A stretch of 64,000 nt of DNA from Sulfuricurvum sp. (GTDB taxonomy: Bacteria > Campylobacterota > Campylobacteria > Campylobacterales > Sulfurimonadaceae). Made by a program: the position numbers and the translations under genes. The notes below the pieces were generated by a model. That model had not been told where the DNA came from. It was given only the letters and a program-made list of their open reading frames with translations, and did not search any database. The stretch lies in the NCBI GenBank assembly GCA_030696775.1, contig JAUYRN010000027.1:62001-126000 (forward strand), read 5' to 3'. Each line of letters starts with the position of its first letter. Positions within the stretch are counted from its first letter, which is position 1. Shown here piece by piece: positions 17,074 through 26,675 of the stretch.

Positions 17074-18165
17074 TTATATCATTTTTTGACTCAAAAGCCG
17101 TATGATTTTTCTAGTTACTTGCAATGGAGAGCTTGGTGTGCTTTTTCCGCTCCAAAAACGCAATGCTGCTTGATGTACTGATCTAGTATTTAACAATTTT
17201 ACCACTCGTTCAATGGTCCAATCCCATCGTAGCAAAAGTTTTCGCAGTAGTTCCATCGCTTTAAAACGTTTTTTGAGATTTTTTTGCCATAACTGTTTAT
17301 AGGTATCAAGATCACCATCAACAATTGCATCAACAGCATAACGTGCTGAACGCATAGCATAATAAATTCCCTCGTACGTGAAAGGTGAAACGTGTCCAGC
17401 AGCATCTCCTACAAATAAAATATTATCTTTACGATAGAGGTCATCTCTCCATAAAGGGATATAGTACCCTCTAGCTCTTGGTGTATCCTTCAGTCCTAGT
17501 TTGTCACAAAAACGCCCAAAATAGTGTTGGGCATTTGATTCATCTTCACACACAACTCCAATATGGGTCCCTTTGTTGTGAATAAAAGACCAGGCATAAT
17601 GACCTGGTGCAATATCTCGACCAAACCAAAACTCACATTGAGCTGTTAATGGCTGCTGCACTTTGGCATACAGCGTCAGTACTCTTTTTGGCAAGGTTCC
17701 GGTTACTGCTTTTCGTACGGTAGAGTTCACACCATCCGCTGCTATAATATATTGTGCCTGTATACAAAGCTGTAAGCTACTCGATTTTATATATGCAAGT
17801 TGACCATCGTATGATTGAAAATAACCCTCTATGACCTCTGCACCTTCATCATGAGCCAATGTTCGTAAGTACGCATCAAACTCTAATCGATCCACAATTG
17901 CCAGTGGTTCCTTTTCAAGACTCACGGTAACGCCAAATAAGCTTGGTGCTACGACTTTTATCGTATTGACCTGATGAGAGATTTTTTCTCTGTCCAAAGC
18001 GAACTCATCAAAAACTTTTAACAATACTCCGCCGCCACACGGTTTTTCAAAGGTAAAACTTTTTTGTACCAACAAAACTTTGTATTTTTTTTGTGCTAAC
18101 AACCGTGCTGCTGTTGCTCCAGCTGGACCGCCGCCAATTACCAAAACATCATATTTTTTTATCAT
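17074..18165 (-). CDS. geranylgeranyl-reductase-family FAD-dependent oxidoreductase
   Basis: This 363-residue flavoprotein has an N-terminal Rossmann dinucleotide site (VLVIGGGPAGATAARLL), a CGGGV segment typical of this family, and a second FAD motif, FVGDAAGHVSPFTYEGI. The start is placed at ATG 18165 because the Rossmann motif follows at once and AGGGAAAG lies upstream; the open frame runs on to 18273 over the repeat region. Family members reduce isoprenoid or quinone-type substrates. In a polysaccharide locus a role on undecaprenyl or dolichol-like lipid is possible but unproven. Confidence 0.8.
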   Translation of the reverse strand: MIKKYDVLVIGGGPAGATAARLLAQKKYKVLLVQKSFTFEKPCGGGVLLKVFDEFALDREKISHQVNTIKVVAPSLFGVTVSLEKEPLAIVDRLEFDAYLRTLAHDEGAEVIEGYFQSYDGQLAYIKSSSLQLCIQAQYIIAADGVNSTVRKAVTGTLPKRVLTLYAKVQQPLTAQCEFWFGRDIAPGHYAWSFIHNKGTHIGVVCEDESNAQHYFGRFCDKLGLKDTPRARGYYIPLWRDDLYRKDNILFVGDAAGHVSPFTYEGIYYAMRSARYAVDAIVDGDLDTYKQLWQKNLKKRFKAMELLRKLLLRWDWTIERVVKLLNTRSVHQAALRFWSGKSTPSSPLQVTRKIIRLLSQKMI

Positions 18166-18250
18166 AATTGAAACTTTCCCTATGTTGTCAACTATAACCA
18201 TATGTATAGTTAACGGTTGACCCCTATTTTTTATAGAATTTAGAAGAAGG

Positions 18251-18309
18251 CAGTCATACCCTATAGGGTACAAGAACCTCTTCGAGGTCCCGTACTCGAT
18301 ACGGGATCC
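18251..18309. repeat. dispersed palindromic repeat, copy 1 (three hairpins)
   Basis: Three adjacent inverted repeats lie here: TACCCTATAGGGTA (18257-18270), ACCTC-TTC-GAGGT (18276-18288) and CCCGTA-CTCGA-TACGGG (18289-18305). The last, followed by ATCCA, matches elements at 54430-54456 and 61461-61539. It lies in the gap between the FAD reductase and the sugar transferase genes. Confidence 0.6.
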
Positions 18310-18319
18310 AGATGCTTTT

Positions 18320-19249
18320 CTATATACCTTTTTTTCTGATCACCGTCATCGCTGTCATCCAGGCGATTTTGAGTTCCAACGCCATGCTCCAATGTTTGAT
18401 GTAATACAGATCATACATCAGTTTTTGGCGTGCATCCTCAGTATTTGCTCCATACGGATACATCACCTGAGCCCATCCCGTTATTCCCGGACGAACCAAA
18501 TGGCGCTCATTATAATAAGGAATCTGTCCTTCATATTGAGCTACCAATATGTCCCATTCCGTTCTTGGACCTATCAGGTGCATTTCCCCTTTTAGGATAT
18601 TCCACATCTGCGGTAACTCATCGAGCCTGGTTTTTCGCATTGTATGAGCAAATGGGAAAATTCGCGTATCATTTTCTCTCGTGTAGGAATCGTGATGAGA
18701 ATTTTCATGCATGGATCGAAATTTAGTGCATTTAAAAATTTCATTATTGGCCCCCACTCTATCTTGCCGAAACAATATTGATCCGGGTGATTGCTGCTTG
18801 ATTTTGACAGCACTCAACAACATTACAGGCCACGAAAAGAAAAAGAGCCAAAACACTCCGAAATAATCAATGCATCGCTTTTGAAAATAGTGCCATTTGC
18901 TGTATGAGACAATATTTTCGAGAAAATGGAGATTATTGTTGTCATCAGGGATATAACATTTTTGGAGATACTCTTCGGTAAAACGACTCATACCTATGAT
19001 AATAAATCGTTTGGCTTTATTTTTAAACTGTAGTTTTGTCAGATACTTGACGATGTCATCATGTACTTGAGTACGCATATTGAGAACCAGCATACTGGCA
19101 CCATGAGTCTCAATATATTTTGAAAGTTCGGCTATAACCTCTTGAGGATCTCGATTTGAGGTTGCGATGACTTCATAATTACCAAACTTTTTTCTGAGTC
19201 TTTGCTCTTCGAGTGTTGTAAATTTGTATTTTTTTCCTAATACAATCAT
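18320..19249 (-). CDS. undecaprenyl-phosphate sugar-1-phosphate transferase (WbaP/WcaJ/PglC family)
   Basis: This 309-residue polyprenyl-phosphate hexose-1-phosphate transferase (PHPT) adds the first sugar of a repeat unit to undecaprenyl phosphate. A cytosolic Rossmann-like N-terminal half (residues 1-115) is followed by a reentrant membrane helix (FGVFWLFFFSWPVMLLSAV) and the catalytic core: GSILFRQDRVG, KFRSMH, LDELPQMWNILKGEMHLIGPR and RPGITGWAQ. The long multi-TM N-terminus of WcaJ is absent. The ATG at 19249 has GAGGA 8 bases upstream. It is divergent from a WecA-like transferase gene, so the locus holds two priming enzymes. Confidence 0.9.
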   Translation of the reverse strand: MIVLGKKYKFTTLEEQRLRKKFGNYEVIATSNRDPQEVIAELSKYIETHGASMLVLNMRTQVHDDIVKYLTKLQFKNKAKRFIIIGMSRFTEEYLQKCYIPDDNNNLHFLENIVSYSKWHYFQKRCIDYFGVFWLFFFSWPVMLLSAVKIKQQSPGSILFRQDRVGANNEIFKCTKFRSMHENSHHDSYTRENDTRIFPFAHTMRKTRLDELPQMWNILKGEMHLIGPRTEWDILVAQYEGQIPYYNERHLVRPGITGWAQVMYPYGANTEDARQKLMYDLYYIKHWSMALELKIAWMTAMTVIRKKGI

Positions 19250-19482
19250 TTTTATATTCCTCACCAATATTATTCTTTTTAAATGCTTTTGATTCTAACA
19301 TAATATCTATTAGACTCCTACTGCTTTCTATAAGGAGACCCTATTTATTGTCATTATTGTAATAATCTACTCTGTAAATTCCTTTACATAGTATTGGTAC
19401 ACCATATAATATTTTTAAATAATTTTCTAAGTAAATTTATGCAATACTTTCTGGACAATTTATCCTGAAAAGAGTCCTTTTA

Positions 19483-20550
19483 TTGTTATTTCTTGGCGCT
19501 AAACTTTTTACTGTTTTTATTCTCAGCTTTGTTTTTATTAAACTTATAATCCGTTATGCCCCATCACTTGGTCTTATTGATGTTCCCAATCACCGTAGTC
19601 ATCATAAAAAAGTTACTCCACGCGGAGCTGGCATTGGTATTGTCTTTGCGGTTATATGCTCAGATTTAATCTTTTTCAATATAGCTCATTTATCACATCC
19701 ATGGATACTCATAGGTATCTTTATTATTTTTGCGGTTGGTATCCTTGATGATCACCGCGATACTTCTCCTAATACAAAATTTTTAATCATTTTTATCGCT
19801 GTAGCCTTTTTTTACGTGGATGGAACGTATATCAAACATCTGGGTCATGTTTTCGGGTATTCAATACCGCTTGGATGGTTTGCTTTCCCTTTTACTCTAC
19901 TCGCTATTGCCGGTTTTACCAATGCCCTTAATCTTTCAGACGGTCTGGATGGTTTAGCGGCCTCCCTAAGTATCGTGATTTTATCGGCCTTATGTTTTAT
20001 CGGATATGATCACCATGATAGCTTTATGATCTCTCTATCTCTCTCTTTTATCTCAGCGTTAGTCGCTTTTTTGTGGTTCAATTGGAATCCTGCAAAGATT
20101 TTTATGGGAGACAGCGGATCGCTCACCCTTGGTGTTGTTATCTCCATACTTTCTATTCAAGCACTCGATTATGTTGAGCCTATTAGCATACTGTTTATTG
20201 CTGCTTTGCCAATTATTGATACCCTTATCGTTATGATTCGCCGAAAACGAAACGGGCGTTCGATGTTCTCGCCCGATAAAACTCATTTACACCATCTTGT
20301 TCTGCAATTTTTCAAAGGCAATGTTAAAACGACCGTTATTTTACTGACATTAGGTCAACTGTTTTATTCTTTTATCGGACTCACTTTTATCGAAAACGGC
20401 ATCAAACAACGTTACATTCTCCTGATGTTTATCCTTCTACTCGTGATCAGCTACATCCTTTTAAATGGTATGCTGGAGCGTCAAAGCAAACCGTTCACCT
20501 ACCATCGTAAAAAGCGAAATAAAAAAAGATCAATACCAAGCCAGAAATAA
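19483..20550 (+). CDS. WecA/MraY-family undecaprenyl-phosphate N-acetylhexosamine-1-phosphate transferase
   Basis: This 355-residue polytopic protein (PNPT family) has about ten TM helices and the family motifs PNHRSHHKKVTPRGAGI, DDHRD, NALNLSDGLDGLAA, FMGDSGSLTLG and DTLIVMIRRKRNGRSMFSPDKTHLHH. These match WecA/WbpL/TagO, which transfer GlcNAc-1-P or a related sugar to undecaprenyl phosphate. Starting at TTG 19483 places the GLIDVPN motif near residue 29, as usual. It is the only + strand gene inside the polysaccharide region. Which HexNAc it uses is not known; the epimerase at 22765 may make it. Confidence 0.88.
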   Translation: MLFLGAKLFTVFILSFVFIKLIIRYAPSLGLIDVPNHRSHHKKVTPRGAGIGIVFAVICSDLIFFNIAHLSHPWILIGIFIIFAVGILDDHRDTSPNTKFLIIFIAVAFFYVDGTYIKHLGHVFGYSIPLGWFAFPFTLLAIAGFTNALNLSDGLDGLAASLSIVILSALCFIGYDHHDSFMISLSLSFISALVAFLWFNWNPAKIFMGDSGSLTLGVVISILSIQALDYVEPISILFIAALPIIDTLIVMIRRKRNGRSMFSPDKTHLHHLVLQFFKGNVKTTVILLTLGQLFYSFIGLTFIENGIKQRYILLMFILLLVISYILLNGMLERQSKPFTYHRKKRNKKRSIPSQK

Positions 20551-20562
20551 AATTATCGCATC

Positions 20563-22704
20563 TTAAGAAATCGTAGATCTTAATTCTTTTATCCAGACAA
20601 CGCCTTGCGATGAACGAATACGAATGATATGAAGTCCCGATGTTAAGGCTATATTTAAAGGCGTACTAAGCTGTAGTTGTCCGTTGTTACTGTATTCAAG
20701 TTGCCACACTCCGACTGCAATACCATCAATAAGCATTTCCAGTTTACTTCCAGCAGGTGCGTCATACGTTGAAACAAAAAAACTATACGTTTGCTGACGC
20801 TCACTTCGTACCGGGATAAGAGCAAACTCGCCATCAGTAGTATCACTTCTTGGGCTCAAACGATATGCAGTACTGTCATACCCCCATCCTCCCCCACTGT
20901 TCATAATAACAGATGAATTCAAATCATGTAACCATATGGTCGCCGGAAGAGCATATCCCAAAGTCGCAACCGCATTATGCTGGGTTCGTATGGTATCAAT
21001 TGCTTGTAATTTCGTCGTATTGGAATCTGAGACAAGGCTAGGAATCAACCCATTTACAAAACTCCAGGGTTCAGATCCGCTGTAAACATAATACACAAGC
21101 ATCTGCCCACCGTTTTCTTGATACATTCGGTGCGCCTCTAACATCCGACTTTTCATCCTTGGATCAGCATTGTAAGTGGCTGAAAGCTCTCGACTCCCCC
21201 CTATACTGCCTAATGCACTTCCTCCAGGACCTGGTCCTCCCTCATAAGCAACTGACTTCAATCCATAGCCGCGTGTCCAGATAGCATCCGTCGCAATATC
21301 TTTGGCAAACTGTTTATTTGGAAGTCCCTCGAAATACGCACTCATTGTTACTTCCGAAATATCATCAGGCGGTGTAAGAGAATCGTAATAAGCAGCCCCT
21401 CCCCCACCCCACCAAATATCTGAAACTTTACGAACCATCGCATTAAACGGTTCAGCAGTTCGTGTCTTTCCATAGAACCCCTCTGCCCATTTTAGGCCTT
21501 CGCTTAGATAGATGTTGGCATCACCAACTTGACTGGCCAAAATCGGACGAACACGACTCATCATCAATGCATCGCCGAATACACTCCTAAACATTAAGCT
21601 GATTTGTGAGGATCGGTAAGCGATCCAACGGCGATGCGCTAAATAACGATCATTTGAAGCGGCATTATCATAATTGATCGGATGATTCAAATTTTGTCGA
21701 GCTAAATCGGCCAATGCTAACGACCATCCGAATCCTTGAAAACCAGGCCCTGAGTTCCACAGTTCGTTCCCATACTCAACATAGAGACGTAATTTCGGAT
21801 TTAATGGAGGATAAACAGGATGAGCTTGTACGGATGTATATGGATAGAGACCATCTGAGCCATACCGTACAAGTTGAGCTAGTTTTTTCAGATAATCATC
21901 ATCTGCACACGTAGGGACATTAATCCATAAGTCTTTGTCAGTGGTATTTGCCAATAGAATCAATAATTCCCAAGGCTGCCCTTTACCATTAGCGGGTACT
22001 GCCAAATGTCTCATGGAAGGCCGTTGCGACCACGTTACCGTATCATTTCCATTGGCCGACACAAGCTCCATCCCACGTATGATATGAAACTTTTGCATAG
22101 CTGCGATGAACTCTCGCGTAAAAATGACAGAACCATCCACAGGATAACCCGGCCGCCACAAATGCAATTGGGTTACGCCATCTGAAAATGTTGATGCAGC
22201 AGTCCTACGCGTATTGCTAAAATTTATCCAGGCATTATCATAAATGACACTTGGAATGACTAAATCCGCCGTTGTTGTATTGGTTGTTGTAGAATATTGT
22301 TGGTTTTGTATATAAGCGTGCTCTCCAGAGGGGTTTTCAGCAGATGCACTCACTCCGAGAACGGCCTGCCCGGTAAAAACAAGTTTATACGTACCTGCAG
22401 AAAGCCTTTTAGAACAGAATATCATTTGAAAATCTTTTGTCGGAGCACCATTACTATCAGCCCCGACATCATAACCCCAATCGCTCGTACGAAACTCACT
22501 TTCATAGACTAGATCCGCCGTTGCATGCGCTCCGTCATAATAGCTCAGCTGACCAACGCCAATACCGATATAGGATGTTTCGCTATCAACATCAATCTGT
22601 GCAGTACCATTGGGAACTGATGAGCCATCACCTGAACCGCAAGATACTAAAATCAGTGCTGAAATGAACATTAAAATAGAGTAGACAGCAATACGTGGCA
22701 TCAA
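20563..22704 (-). CDS. secreted glycoside-hydrolase-like lipoprotein
   Basis: This 713-residue protein has a lipoprotein signal with Cys22 (LVSCGSG). An N-terminal beta module runs to about 155. The centre resembles a clan GH-A (TIM barrel) hydrolase: YVEYGNELWN places a candidate acid/base at E314 after Asn, and SVAYEGGPG places a candidate nucleophile at E488. A C-terminal beta domain (about 640-713) could bind carbohydrate. The gene's stop is 12 bases from the stop of the convergent WecA-like gene. It likely trims or degrades the polymer made here; the substrate is unknown, and catalytic residues are inferred by motif spacing only. Confidence 0.6.
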   Translation of the reverse strand: MMPRIAVYSILMFISALILVSCGSGDGSSVPNGTAQIDVDSETSYIGIGVGQLSYYDGAHATADLVYESEFRTSDWGYDVGADSNGAPTKDFQMIFCSKRLSAGTYKLVFTGQAVLGVSASAENPSGEHAYIQNQQYSTTTNTTTADLVIPSVIYDNAWINFSNTRRTAASTFSDGVTQLHLWRPGYPVDGSVIFTREFIAAMQKFHIIRGMELVSANGNDTVTWSQRPSMRHLAVPANGKGQPWELLILLANTTDKDLWINVPTCADDDYLKKLAQLVRYGSDGLYPYTSVQAHPVYPPLNPKLRLYVEYGNELWNSGPGFQGFGWSLALADLARQNLNHPINYDNAASNDRYLAHRRWIAYRSSQISLMFRSVFGDALMMSRVRPILASQVGDANIYLSEGLKWAEGFYGKTRTAEPFNAMVRKVSDIWWGGGGAAYYDSLTPPDDISEVTMSAYFEGLPNKQFAKDIATDAIWTRGYGLKSVAYEGGPGPGGSALGSIGGSRELSATYNADPRMKSRMLEAHRMYQENGGQMLVYYVYSGSEPWSFVNGLIPSLVSDSNTTKLQAIDTIRTQHNAVATLGYALPATIWLHDLNSSVIMNSGGGWGYDSTAYRLSPRSDTTDGEFALIPVRSERQQTYSFFVSTYDAPAGSKLEMLIDGIAVGVWQLEYSNNGQLQLSTPLNIALTSGLHIIRIRSSQGVVWIKELRSTIS

Positions 22705-22764
22705 ATTACCTTAAAGATTTCAAATATTAAAAGTAGGTATTTTGCTATTTTAATTCAAAACACA

Positions 22765-23745
22765 TTATTCAGAGTAAAACAGTTCACCTTCATTTTTATC
22801 TACAAACTCATACTTTATGGTACTAGCCAACCCATCTTCCAATTTCACAGGTGGGACAAATCCACTTTTTGCGACACTGGTATCGAACATACTGTCACTG
22901 CAAAATTTCTTAACTCGTATAGAGCTAACTGTAAGCTTTTTACCGGTTATAGCAGCCACTAAATCAAAAACTTTTCCTATGCTATAACCAACTACAAAAG
23001 GCATTCTAAAGCCTATCTTCTCATCTTTGCCTAAAGCTTTGTTTACTTTTGCTACTAATGTATTCATGTCAAAATCAGGTTTATCTATGTAGTTGTATAT
23101 ATGTACCCCATTTTCAAACTTTAGACTGTACTCTAAAAATGCAGCGATATTTTCGACATACGCCATAGACTTTCTATTGGTTCCATCACCTATCATCATA
23201 AACTTACCACTTGCTATCTGACGTAGCAGATTATAAACATTTCCTCTATTTTGCTCACCGAATACGACCGTCGGACGGACGATTACAAGTGTACGATTGG
23301 TGGGGTCTTTTTCTTGCCAAGCTTTGTAAATCAATTCCGCTTCGTACTTGGTGCGACCATAGTCGTTGAAGTAGTTTATCTCTCCACTCTCATCTGTACC
23401 AAGTGGAGCGAATCCATATACCGCGACACTGCTTGTAAAGATAATTTTATGAATACCTTTTTGCTCTGCTACCTCACAAACACGACGGGCTCCATCAACG
23501 TTAACCTCGTCATACAAACTTTTTGGACTTACATCATCACGATGCTCAGCAGCAAGATTGATAATAACATCACCATCACAAGCTTTTACCAATCCATTAT
23601 AATCTCGCACATCAGCAACCGCCGTTTTATCCCCAAATGTTTTGCTCGTTACTTTATCCACAATAGTAAAATCAACACCATCATGCTCTAATCTTTTACA
23701 CAATCGTGTACCGATAAATCCTGAACCGCCTATAATTGTTATCAT
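22765..23745 (-). CDS. NAD-dependent sugar epimerase/dehydratase
   Basis: This 326-residue extended short-chain dehydrogenase has the NAD site IIGGSGFIGTRL at the N-terminus, FTSSVAVYG as the Ser/Thr strand, and YGRTK as the YxxxK catalytic pair. It resembles UDP-hexose 4-epimerases and dehydratases paired with WecA-type transferases in O-antigen loci. The substrate is probably UDP-GlcNAc or a derivative (inference). Its ATG directly abuts the stop of the GT2 gene at 23746, so it ends the long - strand glycosyltransferase operon. Confidence 0.8.
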   Translation of the reverse strand: MITIIGGSGFIGTRLCKRLEHDGVDFTIVDKVTSKTFGDKTAVADVRDYNGLVKACDGDVIINLAAEHRDDVSPKSLYDEVNVDGARRVCEVAEQKGIHKIIFTSSVAVYGFAPLGTDESGEINYFNDYGRTKYEAELIYKAWQEKDPTNRTLVIVRPTVVFGEQNRGNVYNLLRQIASGKFMMIGDGTNRKSMAYVENIAAFLEYSLKFENGVHIYNYIDKPDFDMNTLVAKVNKALGKDEKIGFRMPFVVGYSIGKVFDLVAAITGKKLTVSSIRVKKFCSDSMFDTSVAKSGFVPPVKLEDGLASTIKYEFVDKNEGELFYSE

Positions 23746-24504
23746 CTATTTTCCTTTTTTTATCATCTGAATTATTTTCGGTACAAATCGGTAAAAAGGA
23801 TAAAGTAATTTATTAATCTTTATTTGATTCTTTTCAAAAGCTTTTAAAATACTTCTATTACCTCTTATAATATTTCCAATACTGCTATTGCTTTCTCCGC
23901 CCGTGCGCATTCTGACGATAACTTTGGGTAAATAAACTGTAGAAATTTGAAACTTTTCCAAAAATCTGAGCATTAGTTCAAAATCGGCTGATACTTTCAT
24001 ATTTAAATCAAAGAAACCATGTTTTTCATACGCTTCTCTTTTAACAAAAAACGATGGGTGTGGAGGGTGCCAACCTTTTGCAAAACTTCCTTTTATAAAT
24101 TCAGAAGATTTCCAATATCGTACAACCTCATTTACATTTTCCGGTTTAACATAATAGAGATCACCATACACGCTATCCACATTTTCCTTTTGAAACTTGT
24201 GCATCACTTTTTCAATAACGTGTTCATCAAAATAGACATCATCGCTATTGAGAATCCCAACCACATCACCAGTAGCTAGGCGAAGCCCTTTGTTCATTGC
24301 ATCATAAATACCATTATCTTTTTCAGTAACAACTTTTGAAATTTTATCTCCGTACGATTTAACAATATCAATTGTAGTATCTTTAGACTTGCCATCTACA
24401 ATTATGTATTCAATATCATTGTATGTTTGAGATAGTACTGACTTGATCGTATCATCTAAAGTTTTTTCAGAGTTGTAGGTAATTGTTATAATTGATATTT
24501 TCAT
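23746..24504 (-). CDS. family 2 glycosyltransferase
   Basis: This 252-residue GT-A fold enzyme has ITITYNSEKTL at the N-terminus, IIVDGKSKDTT, GIYDAMNKGL and LNSDD as the metal-binding DxD equivalent. It has no membrane helix and is likely peripheral at the inner membrane. It adds a sugar to the lipid-linked repeat unit; donor and linkage are unknown. Its start overlaps the stop of the GT4 gene by 4 bases, indicating coupled translation. It is very similar in layout to the GT2 encoded at 27605-28369. Confidence 0.87.
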   Translation of the reverse strand: MKISIITITYNSEKTLDDTIKSVLSQTYNDIEYIIVDGKSKDTTIDIVKSYGDKISKVVTEKDNGIYDAMNKGLRLATGDVVGILNSDDVYFDEHVIEKVMHKFQKENVDSVYGDLYYVKPENVNEVVRYWKSSEFIKGSFAKGWHPPHPSFFVKREAYEKHGFFDLNMKVSADFELMLRFLEKFQISTVYLPKVIVRMRTGGESNSSIGNIIRGNRSILKAFEKNQIKINKLLYPFYRFVPKIIQMIKKGK

Positions 24505-25652
24505 AGCTTATTCTCCAAAATATTTTTATAAATCTCTATTTGTTTTTCTATAACATACTCATTTTCATATAATTTTGCAGTTTTCATGGCGTTATTGCAT
24601 AAAATTTCATATCCCTCATAGTCAAAAGATTTTTCTATTACTGCTTGTAAATTATTTGTTGAACTCAAAAGACCATTTACCCCATCATTTATAAAATCTC
24701 CGCGAGTTCCTATATCAAACCCTATTACAGGCACACCAAAACTCATTGCTTCAATGATCGTTAATCCAAAAGTTTCATACAAAAGTGATGGCTGTATCAA
24801 ATACTTAGCCTTTGAGATATTTGTTAATGTTTCTTCTCTTGAACATTTACCTTTGAAGATAATATTTGTTTTGTTATATTTTTCTCTCAACTCCTCTTCT
24901 ATCTCTCCACCGCCTATGATAGTAAGGACAAATCTCTCATCAAGAGTATTCCAGACTTTCAAAAGCTCATAAATCCCTTTTGACTCTTCAAGTCGTCCCA
25001 CATAGGTATAATCTTTTTTGTCATACTTTTTATCAAAAGCCATATTTAGACTATTTGGCTTGAGGATTATTTTACTTTCACGGATGTCAAGTAATTTTAC
25101 TTTTTCTTTTTGAAAATTTGTCAATACAAAAAAATAATCAATATTGTGAAATACTCTCGTAGCTCTATAAAACCAAAACGACATTTGGGCTACCATACTT
25201 TGCATCAATGAATTACGATAACATTTATTGAGAATCCCAGCAAATGAAAATTTATTCTTCGTACACTGTTCACAAATACCAAAACCATCACGGTATAAAA
25301 TTCCAGAAATACACCACAAGCGATAGTTATGTAGAGTATGAATTACTTTTGCTCCAGAATTTTTTGCCGCTTTAAATATACTCGGAGTTAAAAGCGGATA
25401 GAAATTGTGGACATGAACAATATCTATATTATTTTCCATAACTATTTTTTTGATATTTTTATAATGAACTCTCGAAAACCATATTTCAAAAAGAAGCTTA
25501 AATTTACTGATATTATCATTTGAGACTTCATAATGAAATACTTTTTCAACACCTAATCTTTTTTGTAAAGATTCTAGCTCATTTTTATAAACTATATCTT
25601 CACCACCGATATTGTTTGATTGATATTTATTGTGAACAATGAGTATCTTCAT
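24501..25652 (-). CDS. family 4 glycosyltransferase
   Basis: This 383-residue GT-B enzyme has an N-terminal acceptor half with HNKYQSNNIGGED, HVHNFYPLLTPSIF and HTLHNYRLWC. A C-terminal nucleotide-sugar half has YVGRLEESKGIYELL, IGGGEIEEEL and the EX7E-type ETFGLTIIEAMSFGVPV. The Cys cluster GICEQCTKNKFSFAGILNKC (residues around 115-135) occurs in a subset of these enzymes. It acts in assembly of the surface polysaccharide repeat; the sugar is unknown. One base separates it from the next upstream gene. Confidence 0.87.
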   Translation of the reverse strand: MKILIVHNKYQSNNIGGEDIVYKNELESLQKRLGVEKVFHYEVSNDNISKFKLLFEIWFSRVHYKNIKKIVMENNIDIVHVHNFYPLLTPSIFKAAKNSGAKVIHTLHNYRLWCISGILYRDGFGICEQCTKNKFSFAGILNKCYRNSLMQSMVAQMSFWFYRATRVFHNIDYFFVLTNFQKEKVKLLDIRESKIILKPNSLNMAFDKKYDKKDYTYVGRLEESKGIYELLKVWNTLDERFVLTIIGGGEIEEELREKYNKTNIIFKGKCSREETLTNISKAKYLIQPSLLYETFGLTIIEAMSFGVPVIGFDIGTRGDFINDGVNGLLSSTNNLQAVIEKSFDYEGYEILCNNAMKTAKLYENEYVIEKQIEIYKNILENKL

Positions 25653-26675
25653 TTAATACACACCTACTTGAAGTGTATCTTTTGCATCGACAGAAAACTT
25701 TTCAACACCATAAACAAGTTTCGAATAACCATTGTCATCAATCTTCAAAATTATTTCCCTAATAGATTCTTTATCAAACGGATTGATAATAAATCCATTT
25801 TTACCATTCTCAACTAACTCAGAAGAGCCGCAGTTTTCAGATACAATAACCGGAAGCCCGAAATAAAGAGCTTCTTCTACAACCAGCCCCCATGTCTCAC
25901 TAATGCTTGGCAATATAAAAATGTCATTGCGTAAAAACTCATCTTTTAGTTTTTTATTTTCGATTGGGTCTTTGAAAATTATATTTGAATCACTAATCTT
26001 TTTTAGGTATTCTTTTTCTTCTCCATCACCGATGAGTGTCAATGAAAAACTCGGTAAATCATTAAATACTTTAATCAGCATTTCTAAGTTTTTTACTTTA
26101 GATAATCGCCCAACGTATAAAAATCTCTTTTGATATATCTTTTCACTTTTTTGAAATTCAGGTTTATTGATTATCCCGACACCTTTAGTGATGTTAATGT
26201 TTCCTTGAAAATCTAAAGCTTTTAATAACTCTACATGGAGACTTCCTGAAGCAAAAACAGTTGAGATTCTGGATAAAAAAAACTTTTTAATCGTTCCTTT
26301 CACACCATGAGTATTACTCTCCATCACAGTAGATTCCAAAGCTAAACAATTTTTATTTTTTGAATTAGTCATAACGATAAACCAAAACTCAGGTAAATCC
26401 CAACCGCTTACCAGTATTTTCTTATATTTAATTGTTTTGAGAATATGATTTAACTTTCGTATGCTTTGAATTTTATTTCTTGTTTGAAAATCACCCTCAT
26501 TTAAAATAGCATATTGAAAATTTAGACTCTCCAAATTTACAAAATCATTTGATCTTTTTTCATTTGTATTGTTTGAAATAAATACTACATAAATATTATA
26601 TATCTTAGCAAGCTCATTATAGAGATTTACCTTATAAAAAGCAGGTAAGTGGGTAATGATTACATAATCATACAT
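25653..26675 (-). CDS. family 4 glycosyltransferase
   Basis: This 340-residue GT-B enzyme has an N-terminal ITHLPAFYKVNLYNELAK, typical of enzymes in capsule and O-antigen loci, and C-terminal FLYVGRLSKVKNLEML and ETWGLVVEEALYFGLPVIVS (EX7E motif). ATG 26675 is preferred to 26699 because AGAGGG lies a few bases upstream and the typical N-terminus starts there. It overlaps the acyltransferase gene by 8 bases. Donor and acceptor are not predictable. Confidence 0.85.
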   Translation of the reverse strand: MYDYVIITHLPAFYKVNLYNELAKIYNIYVVFISNNTNEKRSNDFVNLESLNFQYAILNEGDFQTRNKIQSIRKLNHILKTIKYKKILVSGWDLPEFWFIVMTNSKNKNCLALESTVMESNTHGVKGTIKKFFLSRISTVFASGSLHVELLKALDFQGNINITKGVGIINKPEFQKSEKIYQKRFLYVGRLSKVKNLEMLIKVFNDLPSFSLTLIGDGEEKEYLKKISDSNIIFKDPIENKKLKDEFLRNDIFILPSISETWGLVVEEALYFGLPVIVSENCGSSELVENGKNGFIINPFDKESIREIILKIDDNGYSKLVYGVEKFSVDAKDTLQVGVY

